Assembly: GCA_025698895.1 (NCBI GenBank)
Contig: JAILWO010000002.1
Span: 930,001-994,000, forward strand
DNA length: 64,000 nucleotides
Direction: 5' to 3'
Source: Rhizobiaceae bacterium
Lineage (GTDB): Bacteria; Pseudomonadota; Alphaproteobacteria; Rhizobiales; Rhizobiaceae
Shown here: piece by piece, positions 28,152 to 36,444 of the stretch
How positions within the stretch are numbered: the stretch's first letter is position 1
Layout of the letters: each line of letters starts with the position of its first letter
Notes under the pieces: generated by a model
Told to the model about the DNA's origin: nothing
Seen by the model: only the letters and a program-made list of their open reading frames with translations
Databases searched by the model: none
Translations under genes and position numbers: made by a program

Positions 28152-29393
28152 ATGGACCAGAAAGTCGACAACCGGCCCTATGACGTCGAGGCGATCCGCC
28201 GCGACTTCCCCATCCTCGCGCGCGAGGTTTATGGCAAGAAGCTGGTCTATCTCGACAACGGCGCGTCGGCCCAGAAGCCGCAGGCGGTGCTGGACACGAT
28301 CCAGCATGCCTATTCACAAGAGTATGCCAACGTCCACCGCGGCCTGCATTTCCTGTCGAACGCTGCCACCGACGCCTATGAGAAGGCGCGCGAGATCGTT
28401 CGTCGGTTCCTGAACGCGCCGAGTGTCGAACAGATCGTTTTCACCAAGTCGACGACCGAAGCGATCAATACGGTCGCCTATGGCTGGGGCATGCCCAATA
28501 TCGGCGAGGGCGACGAGATCGTGCTCTCGATCATGGAACACCATTCTAACATCGTGCCGTGGCACTTCATCCGGGAGCGGCAGGGCGCGAAACTGGTCTG
28601 GGCGCCGGTCGAGGATGATGGTTCCTTCAGCCTGGAGGCGTTCGAGCGGTGTTTGACGGATCGCACGAAACTGGTCGCGATCACGCAGATGTCGAACGTG
28701 CTGGGCACGGTGACGCCGATCAAGGAGATCTGCCGCATCGCGCATGAGCGCGGCATTCCGGTGCTGGTCGACGGCAGCCAGGGCGCGGTCCACATGCCGG
28801 TCGACGTCCAGGACCTGGACTGCGACTGGTATGTCTTCACCGGCCATAAGGTCTACGGGCCGTCCGGCATCGGCGTGCTCTATGGCAAGAAGGCGATGCT
28901 GGAGGCGATGCGGCCCTTCCAGGGCGGCGGCGAGATGATCTTCGACGTCACCGAGGACATGGTGACCTATAACGACCCGCCGCACCGTTTCGAGGCCGGC
29001 ACGCCGCCGATCGTCCAGGCGATCGGGCTGGGCGCGGCACTCGACTACATGGATGGCATCGGCCGGGAACGGATCGCCGAGCACGAGGCGGAACTGCGCG
29101 ACTACGCCCATCAGCGGCTGCGCTCGATCAACTCGCTGCGCATCTTTGGCGACGCGCCGGGCAAGGGCGCCATCATCTCCTTCGAACTGGAGGGGATCCA
29201 CGCGCACGACGTGTCGATGGTGATCGACCGCTCGGGCGTGGCCGTGCGAGCGGGAACTCACTGCGCGCAGCCGCTGCTCAAGCGTTACGGCGTGACCTCG
29301 ACATGCCGGGCCTCCTTCGCCATGTATAACACCAAGGGCGAGGTCGACGCGCTGGTCGAGGCGCTCGAGAAGGCCCGCACTTTCTTCGGATGA
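28152..29393 (+). CDS. sufS: Cysteine desulfurase SufS (group II)
   Basis: Supplies persulfide sulfur to the SufBCD scaffold. 413 residues from ATG 28152; a GTG at 28137 inside the repeat is also in frame. The N-terminus has VEAIRRDFPILAREVYGKKL and YLDNGASAQKPQAV. The PLP lysine is in FTGHKVYGPSGIGVLYGK (about 230) and the catalytic Cys in VAVRAGTHCAQPLL (about 371), with CRASFAMYNT at the end. This is the group II counterpart of the group I enzyme at 22805. The stop overlaps the start of sufT (ATGA). Confidence 0.95.
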   Translation: MDQKVDNRPYDVEAIRRDFPILAREVYGKKLVYLDNGASAQKPQAVLDTIQHAYSQEYANVHRGLHFLSNAATDAYEKAREIVRRFLNAPSVEQIVFTKSTTEAINTVAYGWGMPNIGEGDEIVLSIMEHHSNIVPWHFIRERQGAKLVWAPVEDDGSFSLEAFERCLTDRTKLVAITQMSNVLGTVTPIKEICRIAHERGIPVLVDGSQGAVHMPVDVQDLDCDWYVFTGHKVYGPSGIGVLYGKKAMLEAMRPFQGGGEMIFDVTEDMVTYNDPPHRFEAGTPPIVQAIGLGAALDYMDGIGRERIAEHEAELRDYAHQRLRSINSLRIFGDAPGKGAIISFELEGIHAHDVSMVIDRSGVAVRAGTHCAQPLLKRYGVTSTCRASFAMYNTKGEVDALVEALEKARTFFG

Positions 29394-29773
29394 CGATGAT
29401 GAGCGAAGACACGACCACGACGACGGAAGCCGCGGAAAGCGTGCAATCCGCCATACCGCAACAGGAACTGGCGCGGCTGACCGACGACATCGTTTCGGCG
29501 CTGAAGACGGTCTACGATCCCGAGATTCCGGCCGACATCTACGAGCTCGGCCTGATCTACAGGATCGATATCGAGGACGACCGCTCGGTGAAGATCGACA
29601 TGACGCTGACGGCGCCGGGATGCCCCGTTGCCGGCGAGATGCCCGGCTGGGTGGAGGACGCGGTCGGTGCGGTGGAAGGTATTTCCGGGGTCGACGTCAA
29701 CATGGTGTTCGACCCGCCCTGGACGCCGGATCGTATGTCCGAAGAGGCCCAGGTCGCGGTCGGCTGGTATTGA
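29390..29773 (+). CDS. sufT: SUF-associated DUF59/MIP18-family protein (SufT)
   Basis: 127 residues, translationally coupled to sufS by ATGA. After a Thr/Glu-rich leader, the MIP18/DUF59 domain runs from about 28 to 127: DIVSALKTVYDPEIPADIYE, LGLIYRIDIED, MTLTAPGCPVAGEMPGWVED and NMVFDPPWTPDRMSEEAQ. The conserved Cys is in TAPGCP (about 80). The family acts in Fe-S maturation, probably cluster transfer to apoproteins. It corresponds to the sufX position in Agrobacterium. A strong bidirectional hairpin begins right after the stop. Confidence 0.9.
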   Translation: MTMMSEDTTTTTEAAESVQSAIPQQELARLTDDIVSALKTVYDPEIPADIYELGLIYRIDIEDDRSVKIDMTLTAPGCPVAGEMPGWVEDAVGAVEGISGVDVNMVFDPPWTPDRMSEEAQVAVGWY

Positions 29774-29805
29774 GAATGGCGGGGCCGAAAGCGGCCCCGC
29801 CATTC
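29774..29805. terminator. Bidirectional terminator between sufT and the DUF1236 gene
   Basis: Perfect 13-bp stem GAATGGCGGGGCC (29774-29786), loop GAAAGC, GGCCCCGCCATTC (29793-29805), directly between two convergent stop codons. There is no long T tract. It likely ends the main suf transcript before sufA. Confidence 0.7.
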
Positions 29806-29811
29806 GGTACC

Positions 29812-30126
29812 CTATTCGATGATGTGGACGATCTCGCGGCTCTGCGGCTCGACGAGAACCGTTCGGTTGTCGACCACGACATAGTCATAGCGCGTTTCCA
29901 GTTCGGGCACCTCGAGCGCGCGGACCTCGATCGTATCGGGCAGCGTGGCGCCGACGGTGATCTCCACGTCGGGCGGCGGCGCGATCGGTTCGACCTCCTG
30001 CGTGGTGACATATTCGCGAATCACGGTTTCGTTCTCGGGCGTGATGACCACCGTCTGGGCGGCGGCCGCGCCGACACCGACAATCATGGCAACGGCCGTC
30101 ATCGTGCCAAGCAGTTTGCGTTTCAT
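29812..30126 (-). CDS. DUF1236-type secreted small protein
   Basis: 104 residues with a clear signal peptide (MKRKLLGTMTAVAMIVGVGA, cut after AAAAQ or close). A strong AGGAGGT precedes the ATG. The mature part has VVITPENETVIREYVTTQEV, a Pro/Glu stretch, VEITVGATLPDTIEVRAL and YDYVVVDNRTVLVEPQSREI, the DUF1236 pattern common in rhizobia and usually periplasmic. Function unknown. It faces the opposite way and splits sufA from the rest of the suf genes. Confidence 0.85.
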   Translation of the reverse strand: MKRKLLGTMTAVAMIVGVGAAAAQTVVITPENETVIREYVTTQEVEPIAPPPDVEITVGATLPDTIEVRALEVPELETRYDYVVVDNRTVLVEPQSREIVHIIE

Positions 30127-30290
30127 GGTGACCTCCTGCGAGGGGTTGGGTGTCCCTATGACCGCAATAACCCTTCGCGGGCGAACCGGTTCCAGACCTG
30201 AATTGCTCGGGTGCTTGCGAGCGGGGACATTCTTCACCATGTTAGGGACACGTTCCGCCGGCCTTGAACCGGTGTGCACTGGAGACTTCG

Positions 30291-30677
30291 ATGGGTCGAT
30301 TTACAGTCATGACGCTGACCGACGCCGCAGCCGAGCGCGTGCGCGAGATCGTGGGCGCGCGCGAGGGCGCGCGAGGCATCCGCGTGGGCATCAAGAAAGG
30401 CGGCTGCGCCGGCATGGAGTACACGGTCGACCTCGTGACCGAGCCCCAGCCCAAGGACGATCATGTCGAGCATGATGGCGCGCATGTATGGGTCGCCCCC
30501 GAGGCGGCGCTGTTCTTGCTGGGTACCGAGATGGATTTCGAGGTGACGACGCTCAGGACGGGTTTCACCTTCAAAAACCCCAACCAGAGCTCGGCATGCG
30601 GCTGCGGCGAGTCGGTCGAATTGCAGCCCGCCGACCTGAAGGCGCTGGCGGAGGCGAGGGCCGCCGGCGCGGCCTGA
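30291..30677 (+). CDS. sufA: A-type Fe-S carrier SufA (HesB/IscA family)
   Basis: Carries Fe-S clusters from the scaffold to target proteins. 128 residues from ATG 30291 (GGAG upstream); a longer open frame from 30264 lacks family similarity. The three conserved Cys are present: KKGGCAGMEYT (about 42) and SACGCGESVEL (about 107-109). Because the DUF1236 gene and the terminator lie upstream, sufA must have its own promoter in 30127-30290, where no strong hexamer pair stands out. Confidence 0.93.
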   Translation: MGRFTVMTLTDAAAERVREIVGAREGARGIRVGIKKGGCAGMEYTVDLVTEPQPKDDHVEHDGAHVWVAPEAALFLLGTEMDFEVTTLRTGFTFKNPNQSSACGCGESVELQPADLKALAEARAAGAA

Positions 30678-30688
30678 TCGGCACCGCC

Positions 30689-31186
30689 TCAGTCGACCCA
30701 CAAGCCGTTGGCGTGATGCCAGGCGGCCAGTGAAAGTTCCGGGTAGAGGTCGAACGTATCGTCATCGGGGCCGATGGCGGGCTCGATCCATCCAGCCTTG
30801 TATTTCAGCATGAGATGGACCTTCTTTGGCGCCTTGGGCAGGTGGCTGTCAATCGCCGAGGCGAAGGGATGCAACAGATCCGGCCAGGACGGATCGAACA
30901 ACCACAGCGCCGCGCCGCATTTGCGGCAGAAACGCCGCTCGCCGGACGAGATTTCGCAGTGGGGATGTTCGTCGTCCTCGATCTCGGCCCGGTAAAGGCC
31001 CAGATTGCGCCTGCCCACGATCTTCAGAGTTTCGGCGTTGGCGCCGAGATTGATCGCGTAACCGCCGCCGCCCTGCTGCTTGCGGCAGATCGAGCAGTAG
31101 CAGAGCTGGTAGGGGACCGGCGTGTGGCTCCCGACCTCGAAGCGGACGGCCCCGCAACGGCATGAGCCCTTGAGCAATAGCGGCAT
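30689..31186 (-). CDS. GFA-family (glutathione-dependent formaldehyde-activating enzyme-like) protein
   Basis: 165 residues with the GFA zinc motifs: GSCRCGAVRFEV (CxC, about 8), CYCSICRKQQGGG (CxxC, about 29) and ERRFCRKCGAALWLFD (CxxC, about 87). Family members bind two zinc ions; the first one, Gfa, was proposed to join formaldehyde to glutathione, but most homologues have unknown substrates. The gene is convergent with sufA (11 bases) and divergent from the TfoX-like gene. Confidence 0.85.
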   Translation of the reverse strand: MPLLLKGSCRCGAVRFEVGSHTPVPYQLCYCSICRKQQGGGGYAINLGANAETLKIVGRRNLGLYRAEIEDDEHPHCEISSGERRFCRKCGAALWLFDPSWPDLLHPFASAIDSHLPKAPKKVHLMLKYKAGWIEPAIGPDDDTFDLYPELSLAAWHHANGLWVD

Positions 31187-31257
31187 TGGTGCTCTCCTTC
31201 CTCATCCTGTTCTAAAATCCGCTCGAGCGGTTCGGGTTGCGATGGAGAATGACCCGC

Positions 31258-31581
31258 ATGAAGGATGATGCCATTCATGATGCTTTCGCCGGGCTTGGGC
31301 CGGTCACCATCAAGCGCATGTTCGGCGGCAAGGGGATCTATCACGAGGGGCTGATCGTCGCGCTCGAGGTGGACGGGGAATTGCTGCTCAAGGCCGACCG
31401 CGATTCGGCGGAAGCCTTCGACGAGGCTGGCTGCACGCAATGGGTCTATCGGGGCCACAAGGGCAGGGGGCCCACCGCGATGCCTTACTGGTCGATACCC
31501 GACAGCGCCTGGGACGATCCCGACGAAATGGCGGTCTGGACCCGCCGCGCCTATGAGGCGGCGCTGCGCTCGCGGAAGTAG
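31258..31581 (+). CDS. TfoX N-terminal-domain protein
   Basis: 107 residues from ATG 31258 (GGAGA 10 bases upstream; ATG 31249 is an alternative). Matches the TfoX-N fold: DDAIHDAFAGLGPVTIKRMF, GGKGIYHEGLIVALEVDGEL, LLLKADRDSAEAFDEAGC and a C-terminal PYWSIPDSAWDDPDEMAVWT. The domain occurs in the Haemophilus competence regulator TfoX/Sxy, but stand-alone rhizobial copies have no proven role in competence. No DNA-binding motif is seen. Confidence 0.82.
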   Translation: MKDDAIHDAFAGLGPVTIKRMFGGKGIYHEGLIVALEVDGELLLKADRDSAEAFDEAGCTQWVYRGHKGRGPTAMPYWSIPDSAWDDPDEMAVWTRRAYEAALRSRK

Positions 31582-31710
31582 CGAATAAGGCCGCGACCCT
31601 GCCTTGCGCGCGATGCATGGCTGGAGCCTTGCATTTCATGTTGCGGCGCACAATATGCCCTTGCGATGACGAGTCGTCGTCTCCCGGGAGGAACCCGGAG
31701 CCATGCGACC

Positions 31711-32268
31711 ATGCACGACGCCAATCCGAATACGATTTTTCCGCCTCGCGAGGGGCTGATCCGCCAGCTTCGGCCGTCGGATTTGCCGCATTTCCGCGAC
31801 CATTTGCTGCGCCTCGACGCACGTAGCCGGCGCGACCGCTTCAACGGCGTGACCGACGATGAATTCGTCGCGCACTATGCCGAGCGCTCCTTCCGGTCGG
31901 GCACGACGGTAGTCGGCTATGTGGAGGGCGATGTCGTGCGGGGCGCCGCCGAACTGCACGAGCGGACCGATCTTCCCGAACCGACCGGCGAGATCGCCTT
32001 TTCGGTGGAGGAGCATCTGCAGGGCAGGGGGACTGGCAGCCGCCTGTTCGAGCGGCTGATTGCTCATGCGCTTGCGCTCGGCTACCGAAAGTTGTGGGTG
32101 ACGACGCACCCGCAAAACGCCGCCATGCGCGCCCTGGCCAGGAAGTTCGAGGCCGATCTTCACTTCGAGGACGGCGCCTCGGCCGGCACGATCACGCTGC
32201 CGGAAGGCCGCTTCTCTTTCGTGCCCGTGCTCGACGATGCCCGGCCCGAAAGACTCGGCCGGGCCTGA
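31711..32268 (+). CDS. GNAT-family N-acetyltransferase
   Basis: 185 residues from MHDANPNTIFPPREGLIRQL; an ATG at 31666 is in frame but gives a leader without similarity. The acetyl-CoA site is seen as EIAFSVEEHLQGRGTGSRLF (Q/RxxGxG/A loop, about 105-120), with YRKLWVTTHPQNAAMRALAR downstream. The early LRPSDLPHFRDHLLRLDARS and RDRFNGVTDDEF pattern resembles the GNAT domains linked to protein or CoA-ligase acetylation, but the substrate is unknown. Confidence 0.82.
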   Translation: MHDANPNTIFPPREGLIRQLRPSDLPHFRDHLLRLDARSRRDRFNGVTDDEFVAHYAERSFRSGTTVVGYVEGDVVRGAAELHERTDLPEPTGEIAFSVEEHLQGRGTGSRLFERLIAHALALGYRKLWVTTHPQNAAMRALARKFEADLHFEDGASAGTITLPEGRFSFVPVLDDARPERLGRA

Positions 32269-32928
32269 TCAGAGCGCGAAAGCTTCCGCAAAGGCGCGCT
32301 CCCCGCTCGGTGTGAAGACGAGAACACGGCTTTCGGAGCGCCGCGCCCAGCCGCGCTCGACGATCGCCTGGAGCAGCGCCTTGCCGAGCGCGCCGGCAAG
32401 ATGACTGCGCCGCTCGCTCCAGTCGAGACAGGCCCGGCAGACGGGGCGGCGGCCCTTTTCCAGTTTCGCCATGTCGATGCCGAGATCGGCGAAGAAGCGC
32501 CGGCCGTCGGCGGTGACGGCAAGCCTTTCCTCGCCCTCCAGATGTCCGGAGCGCCTGAGCGCGTCCAGCAGGGCCACGCCCCGCTCGCCGGCCATGTGGT
32601 CGTAGCATATGCGGGCCGTGCGCATCGCCTGGTTGCGCGGGCCGGTGCGCACCCTGACCGCGCCGGTGCGCTGGGCGATGCCCATCAGTTTCTCGATCGC
32701 TTCGCCGATATCGGCGTCGGACAGGCGGAAATAGCGGTGCCGGCCCTGTTTTTGGGCGACCAGCAGGCGGCCCTGTTCCAGCTTCGCCAGATGGCCGCTG
32801 GCCGTCGGCAGGGCGACGGAGGCCGCCGAGGCGAGTTCGGTGACGGTAAGCGCGCGGCCGTCCATCAGGGCGGTGAGCATGTTGGCGCGGGCGGGGTCGC
32901 CGATCAGGGCGGCGACGGTGGAGATCAT
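32269..32928 (-). CDS. ArsR-family winged-helix transcriptional regulator
   Basis: 219 residues from MISTVAALIGDPARANMLTA, with AAGGAAGG before the ATG. Residues about 1-85 are an ArsR helix-turn-helix (ALTVTELASAASVALPTASG, HLAKLEQGRLLVAQKQGRHR). The longer C-terminal part has two Cys pairs (RPVCRACLDWSERRSHLAGA) and a conserved WARR near the end, as in the ArsR/SmtB subgroup seen next to monooxygenase genes. It is divergent from the NIPSNAP-ABM pair, 94 bases away, and probably represses it. Confidence 0.85.
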   Translation of the reverse strand: MISTVAALIGDPARANMLTALMDGRALTVTELASAASVALPTASGHLAKLEQGRLLVAQKQGRHRYFRLSDADIGEAIEKLMGIAQRTGAVRVRTGPRNQAMRTARICYDHMAGERGVALLDALRRSGHLEGEERLAVTADGRRFFADLGIDMAKLEKGRRPVCRACLDWSERRSHLAGALGKALLQAIVERGWARRSESRVLVFTPSGERAFAEAFAL

Positions 32929-33022
32929 CGGTCCTTCCTTCATGCTTCGGTCGTAATCGAAACATCACCGCAGTCCAACCCGCTATCGTCATCATCCTGC
33001 CACAAGGAGACGATGACGACCC

Positions 33023-33352
33023 ATGCTGACCTGTTTCATCCGCTACGAGATCGACCCGTTCAAGAAAGCCGCCTTCGAACAGTACGCCCGCAACTGGGGC
33101 CAAGCCATACCGCGCTGCGGTGCCGACCTGATCGGCTATTTCGCGCCGCATGAGGGCTCGGCGACAGTGGCCTATGGCGTCTACAATATCGATAGCCTCG
33201 CGGCCTACGAGGCTTACAGGGCGCGCCTGGCCGACGATCCGCTCGGCCGGGAAAACTACGCATTCGCCATGCGCGAGCGCTTCATCCTGAAGGAGGACCG
33301 AATGTTCCTGAAACTCGCATCCGCGCCGCATGCGACGACGGTGAAGCCATGA
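33023..33352 (+). CDS. NIPSNAP-family protein
   Basis: 109 residues forming one NIPSNAP/dimeric alpha-beta barrel: [60 protein letters not shown] and [20 protein letters not shown]. Function unknown; members are often encoded beside ArsR regulators. The stop overlaps the next ATG (ATGA), so the two small proteins are probably made together and may form a complex. Confidence 0.85.
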   Translation: MLTCFIRYEIDPFKKAAFEQYARNWGQAIPRCGADLIGYFAPHEGSATVAYGVYNIDSLAAYEAYRARLADDPLGRENYAFAMRERFILKEDRMFLKLASAPHATTVKP

Positions 33353-33711
33353 TCGCCGTCATCTTCGAGGTCTGGCCAGCGGAGGGCCGGCGCGACACCT
33401 ATCTGGCTCTGGCCGCGGCGCTCAGGGCGGAGTTGGAGACGATCGACGGTTTCATCTCGGTCGAGCGGTTCGAAAGCCTGACAGAGCCCGGCAAGATGCT
33501 GTCGCTGTCCTTTTTTCGGGACGAGGAAGCGGTGAAGGCCTGGCGCAACCGCGCCACCCATCGCGCCACCCAGGGCAAGGGCAGGGCCGGGGTCTTCGCC
33601 GATTATCGGCTGCGCGTCGCCTCGGTGCTGCGCGATTACGGCATGTTCGAACGCGATGAGGCGCCCGACGACAGCAGGGCCGTCCACGCGGCGGCTGGCG
33701 CGGGAGGCTGA
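33349..33711 (+). CDS. Antibiotic biosynthesis monooxygenase-domain protein
   Basis: 120 residues with an ABM fold: [60 protein letters not shown] and [20 protein letters not shown]. The His-rich [11 protein letters not shown] segment matches the family position where a His or Asn contacts substrate. Coupled by ATGA to the NIPSNAP gene and probably controlled by the divergent ArsR protein. Substrate unknown. Confidence 0.85.
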   Translation: MIAVIFEVWPAEGRRDTYLALAAALRAELETIDGFISVERFESLTEPGKMLSLSFFRDEEAVKAWRNRATHRATQGKGRAGVFADYRLRVASVLRDYGMFERDEAPDDSRAVHAAAGAGG

Positions 33712-33750
33712 CCGCAGGGTACCGACCGCGATTGATGGCGCGATCATGCT

Positions 33751-33773
33751 GGATTACGCTGCGAGGGTAATCC
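33751..33773 (+). other. 7-bp inverted repeat between the ABM gene and the phasin gene
   Basis: GGATTAC (33751-33757), 9-base gap, GTAATCC (33767-33773), about 47 bases before the phasin start. It could be an operator or a weak terminator of the preceding unit; nothing decides between them. Confidence 0.35.
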
Positions 33774-33819
33774 GCCGAAAGAAGCGGACAAGGGGCCGGA
33801 CCCGCAATGGGAGAGTGTG

Positions 33820-34254
33820 ATGGCAAAGAAACCCGAACCCACCAGCTTCATCGACATGTTCGCCCGCATGGGTCAGGACCTCAAGCTGCCGCCCGTCGAC
33901 ATCGAACGCGTCATCGAAAGCAACCGCAGGAACCTGGAAGCACTCCAGCAGTCCGCGCAGGCGGCCTCGGGCGGCGCCAGCCGCATGATGCTGCGCCAGC
34001 AGGAGATGCTGCGCGAGACGCTGGCCGAGATTTCGCAGATGGCGCAGTCCTACCGCGAACCGGGCAGCCCGCAGGACCTCATGGCCAAGCAGGCCGAGTT
34101 CGCGCGCCGCAGCTTCGAGACGGCGGTGAAGAACACGGCCGAGATGGCCGACATGGCACGCAAGTCGAGCGAGGAGTCGATCGAGGTGCTGCGCAGGCGC
34201 ATCAAGGAATCGATGGAAGAGATCCGCGACAGCTACGACAAGAAAAGTTCCTAG
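33820..34254 (+). CDS. Phasin-family protein
   Basis: 144 residues from ATG 33820, with GGGAGA upstream. Almost entirely helical, with heptad-like amphipathic stretches (NRRNLEALQQSAQAASGGAS, MMLRQQEMLRETLAEISQMA, VKNTAEMADMARKSSEESIE), the pattern of the TIGR01841-type phasins that coat polyhydroxyalkanoate granules. No PHA synthase or depolymerase gene lies in the window, so granule association is inferred from the family. Confidence 0.8.
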   Translation: MAKKPEPTSFIDMFARMGQDLKLPPVDIERVIESNRRNLEALQQSAQAASGGASRMMLRQQEMLRETLAEISQMAQSYREPGSPQDLMAKQAEFARRSFETAVKNTAEMADMARKSSEESIEVLRRRIKESMEEIRDSYDKKSS

Positions 34255-34277
34255 CTCCAGGATCGGGAGGGGGCTGA

Positions 34278-35549
34278 TTGAAGGACGAGACCGCAGGGCG
34301 GCCAACGCTCTCGCCGGGCCGCGCGCGACAGACGGAGATCTACGTGACGGGTGTCGGCGGCACGCGCCCGCGCGTGCCGGTCATGCCGGCCGAACTCGAA
34401 GCGAAAGCCTCCCGCAGGATGAGCCGCGAGGCGGCCGCCTATATCGTCGGCGGGGCCGGCACCGGCCAGACCATGCGGGCCAACCGCGCCGCGTTCGACC
34501 GCATCGAGCTTGCGCCGCGCGTGCTGGAACACGTGGCCAGCCGCGACCTCTCCGTCGAACTTTTCGGGCGGCGCCACCGCGCGCCGCTGCTTCTCGCTCC
34601 GATCGGCGTGCTGGACATGGCGCATCGCCAGGCCGATCTCGCGGTGGCGAGGGCGGCCGCGGCCGAGAACGTCGGCATGATCTTCTCGAACCAGGCTTCG
34701 GTTCCGATGGAGGAGTGCGCCGCGGTGATGGGCGACGTGCCGCGATGGTTCCAGCTCTACTGGTCGAGCGACGACGATTTCGTCCGCTCGCTTGTCGGCC
34801 GAGCCGAAGCCTGCGGCTGCGAGGCGATCGTGCTGACCCTCGACACGACGCTGCTTGGCTGGCGTCCGCGCGACCTCGGCCTCGGCTATCTTCCCTTCCT
34901 GCGCGGACTGGGGCTGGCGCAATACCTGACAGACCCGGTTTTTCGCGAGCGCATTCCAGCAAGCCCGCCCGAAACAGGATTTCGGCCGAGGGGGGTCGGC
35001 ATCATGGGCACCGTGCTCAGCCTCCGCCGCGCCGGCAAGCGTTTCGACCTGCCGCTGCAGCGGATGCGCGCGGCCGTCGCGCATTTCACCGCGACCTATT
35101 CGCGCCCCGACCTCAACTGGAACGACATCGCGCGGCTGCGTGACATGACCCGGCTGCCGATCGTGCTGAAGGGCGTGCGCCGCCCCGACGACGCGGCCAA
35201 GGCGCTGGATCACGGCGTCGACGCGCTGGTCGTGTCGAACCATGGCGGCCGGCAGGTGGACGGGGAGGCCGGCACGATGGACGTCCTGCCGGACATCGTC
35301 AGGGCGGCCGGCGACATGCCGGTGCTGCTCGATTCGGGCGTGCGGTCGGGCGCCGACATCGCCAAGGCGCTGGCGCTGGGCGCGCGCGCCGTCCTGCTCG
35401 GCCGGCCCTTCGTCTACGGGCTGGCGCTGGCCGGCGAGACGGGCGTGCGCGAGGTGATCCGCAACATCGTGGCCGAGTTCGACCTCACGCTGGCGCTGTG
35501 CGGGCTGACCAGGGCGCAAGACCTGTCGATGGACGCGCTGCGCGCCTGA
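34278..35549 (+). CDS. FMN-dependent alpha-hydroxy-acid oxidase, lactate 2-monooxygenase-like
   Basis: Flavoenzyme oxidising an L-2-hydroxy acid such as lactate. 423 residues from a TTG with GGGAGGGGG just before it. TIM barrel with [20 protein letters not shown] (about 55), [47 protein letters not shown], the catalytic His in [14 protein letters not shown] (about 318) and [19 protein letters not shown]. The WRPRDL...LPFLRG insertion is as in lactate monooxygenase rather than LldD. It is cytoplasmic; no membrane-binding segment is obvious. Substrate not proven. Confidence 0.82.
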   Translation: MKDETAGRPTLSPGRARQTEIYVTGVGGTRPRVPVMPAELEAKASRRMSREAAAYIVGGAGTGQTMRANRAAFDRIELAPRVLEHVASRDLSVELFGRRHRAPLLLAPIGVLDMAHRQADLAVARAAAAENVGMIFSNQASVPMEECAAVMGDVPRWFQLYWSSDDDFVRSLVGRAEACGCEAIVLTLDTTLLGWRPRDLGLGYLPFLRGLGLAQYLTDPVFRERIPASPPETGFRPRGVGIMGTVLSLRRAGKRFDLPLQRMRAAVAHFTATYSRPDLNWNDIARLRDMTRLPIVLKGVRRPDDAAKALDHGVDALVVSNHGGRQVDGEAGTMDVLPDIVRAAGDMPVLLDSGVRSGADIAKALALGARAVLLGRPFVYGLALAGETGVREVIRNIVAEFDLTLALCGLTRAQDLSMDALRA

Positions 35550-35558
35550 CCGTGCCGC

Positions 35559-36035
35559 TCAGGCATCCGGCCCCTTGACCAGCATGGCCAGCGTCTCGGC
35601 GATCAAAGCGGGCTTCTCCTCGCCCTCGATCTCCATCACCTGGCTGGCCTTCAGGAGGAAGCGGGCGGGCTCCTTCTCCTCGAAGGACATCAGCGTCGAG
35701 CGCAGCCTGACCCTGGAGCCGGCCCGGACCGGCGCGAGGAAGCGGACGCGGTCGAGCCCGTAATTGAACGAAGCCGCCGTCCCGCGCGGGCGCGTGCCGA
35801 TCTCGTAGGACAGGCCCGCGATCAGCGACAGGGTGAGATAGCCGTGCGCGACGGGCGCGCCATAGGGGCTCTCGCGCGTGGCGCGCCCGACATCGACATG
35901 GATCCACTGATGGTCGTTGGTCGTTTCGGCGAACCGGTCGATCATCGCCTGATCGACCGTCACCCAGGACGAGACGCCGAGTTCGCGCCCGACCAGTCCC
36001 GCCATGTCGTCGAATGTATGTTGCGCGTCCGCCAT
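35559..36035 (-). CDS. MaoC-family dehydratase (NodN-like)
   Basis: 158 residues from MADAQHTFDDMAGLVGRELG. Hot-dog fold with the hydratase-2 motif: DRFAETTNDHQWIHVDVGRA (Asp and His catalytic pair, about 42-47), SPYGAPVAHGYLTLSLIAGL, and FNYGLDRVRFLAPVRAGSRV. Hydrates enoyl-CoA to 3-hydroxyacyl-CoA in related proteins. It is divergent from the first importer-ligase operon across a 409-base gap, which hints at shared control and a role in catabolism of the imported acid. Confidence 0.88.
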   Translation of the reverse strand: MADAQHTFDDMAGLVGRELGVSSWVTVDQAMIDRFAETTNDHQWIHVDVGRATRESPYGAPVAHGYLTLSLIAGLSYEIGTRPRGTAASFNYGLDRVRFLAPVRAGSRVRLRSTLMSFEEKEPARFLLKASQVMEIEGEEKPALIAETLAMLVKGPDA

Positions 36036-36444
36036 CTGTCCTGCCTGTCGCCTGCGATCGGGGCCGGCACAGTAGTCGCGGGCGCCCGCCGTGAAAAGCC
36101 GGCGAGAAAGCGCGCCACGAACCTCCACGTAGTGAACCTGGTTCATCATTCGCGGGAAGGTTGTTACCCAGGGTGCGGCGCGGGTCGAATGCGTTGCGCG
36201 GGCTGCGCTTTCCACGGTCCGGTCCGCCGTGTCGGCATTGCACCAAAGGCCTGCGGCATCGGTCTCCGGCCTGCTTGACATCGGTAAATGAACGCTATTC
36301 AGTAAGCGCGAACCGGATGGCGGCGAAAGAACGCGGAAGGCAAGGGGAAACGCGGGTCGATTCGGAACCGAACGTGGGAGGAGACGTGATTTCACCGGGA
36401 TTCAGCGGACCCTGCCGGTCCGGCTCGAAAGGGTGGCGCATTTG
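36036..36444. promoter_or_regulatory. Divergent control region between the MaoC gene and the first HAAT operon
   Basis: No gene is supported in these 409 bases. A perfect 6-1-6 palindrome TGAACC-T-GGTTCA lies at 36133-36145. A consensus -35, TTGACA (36275-36280), is followed by a second inverted repeat, TGAA-N5-TTCA (36289-36301), where the -10 should be (TATTCA or TTCAGT, both weak). A repressor or activator of the operon could act at these sites; both arms share TGAA/TTCA. Confidence 0.4.
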
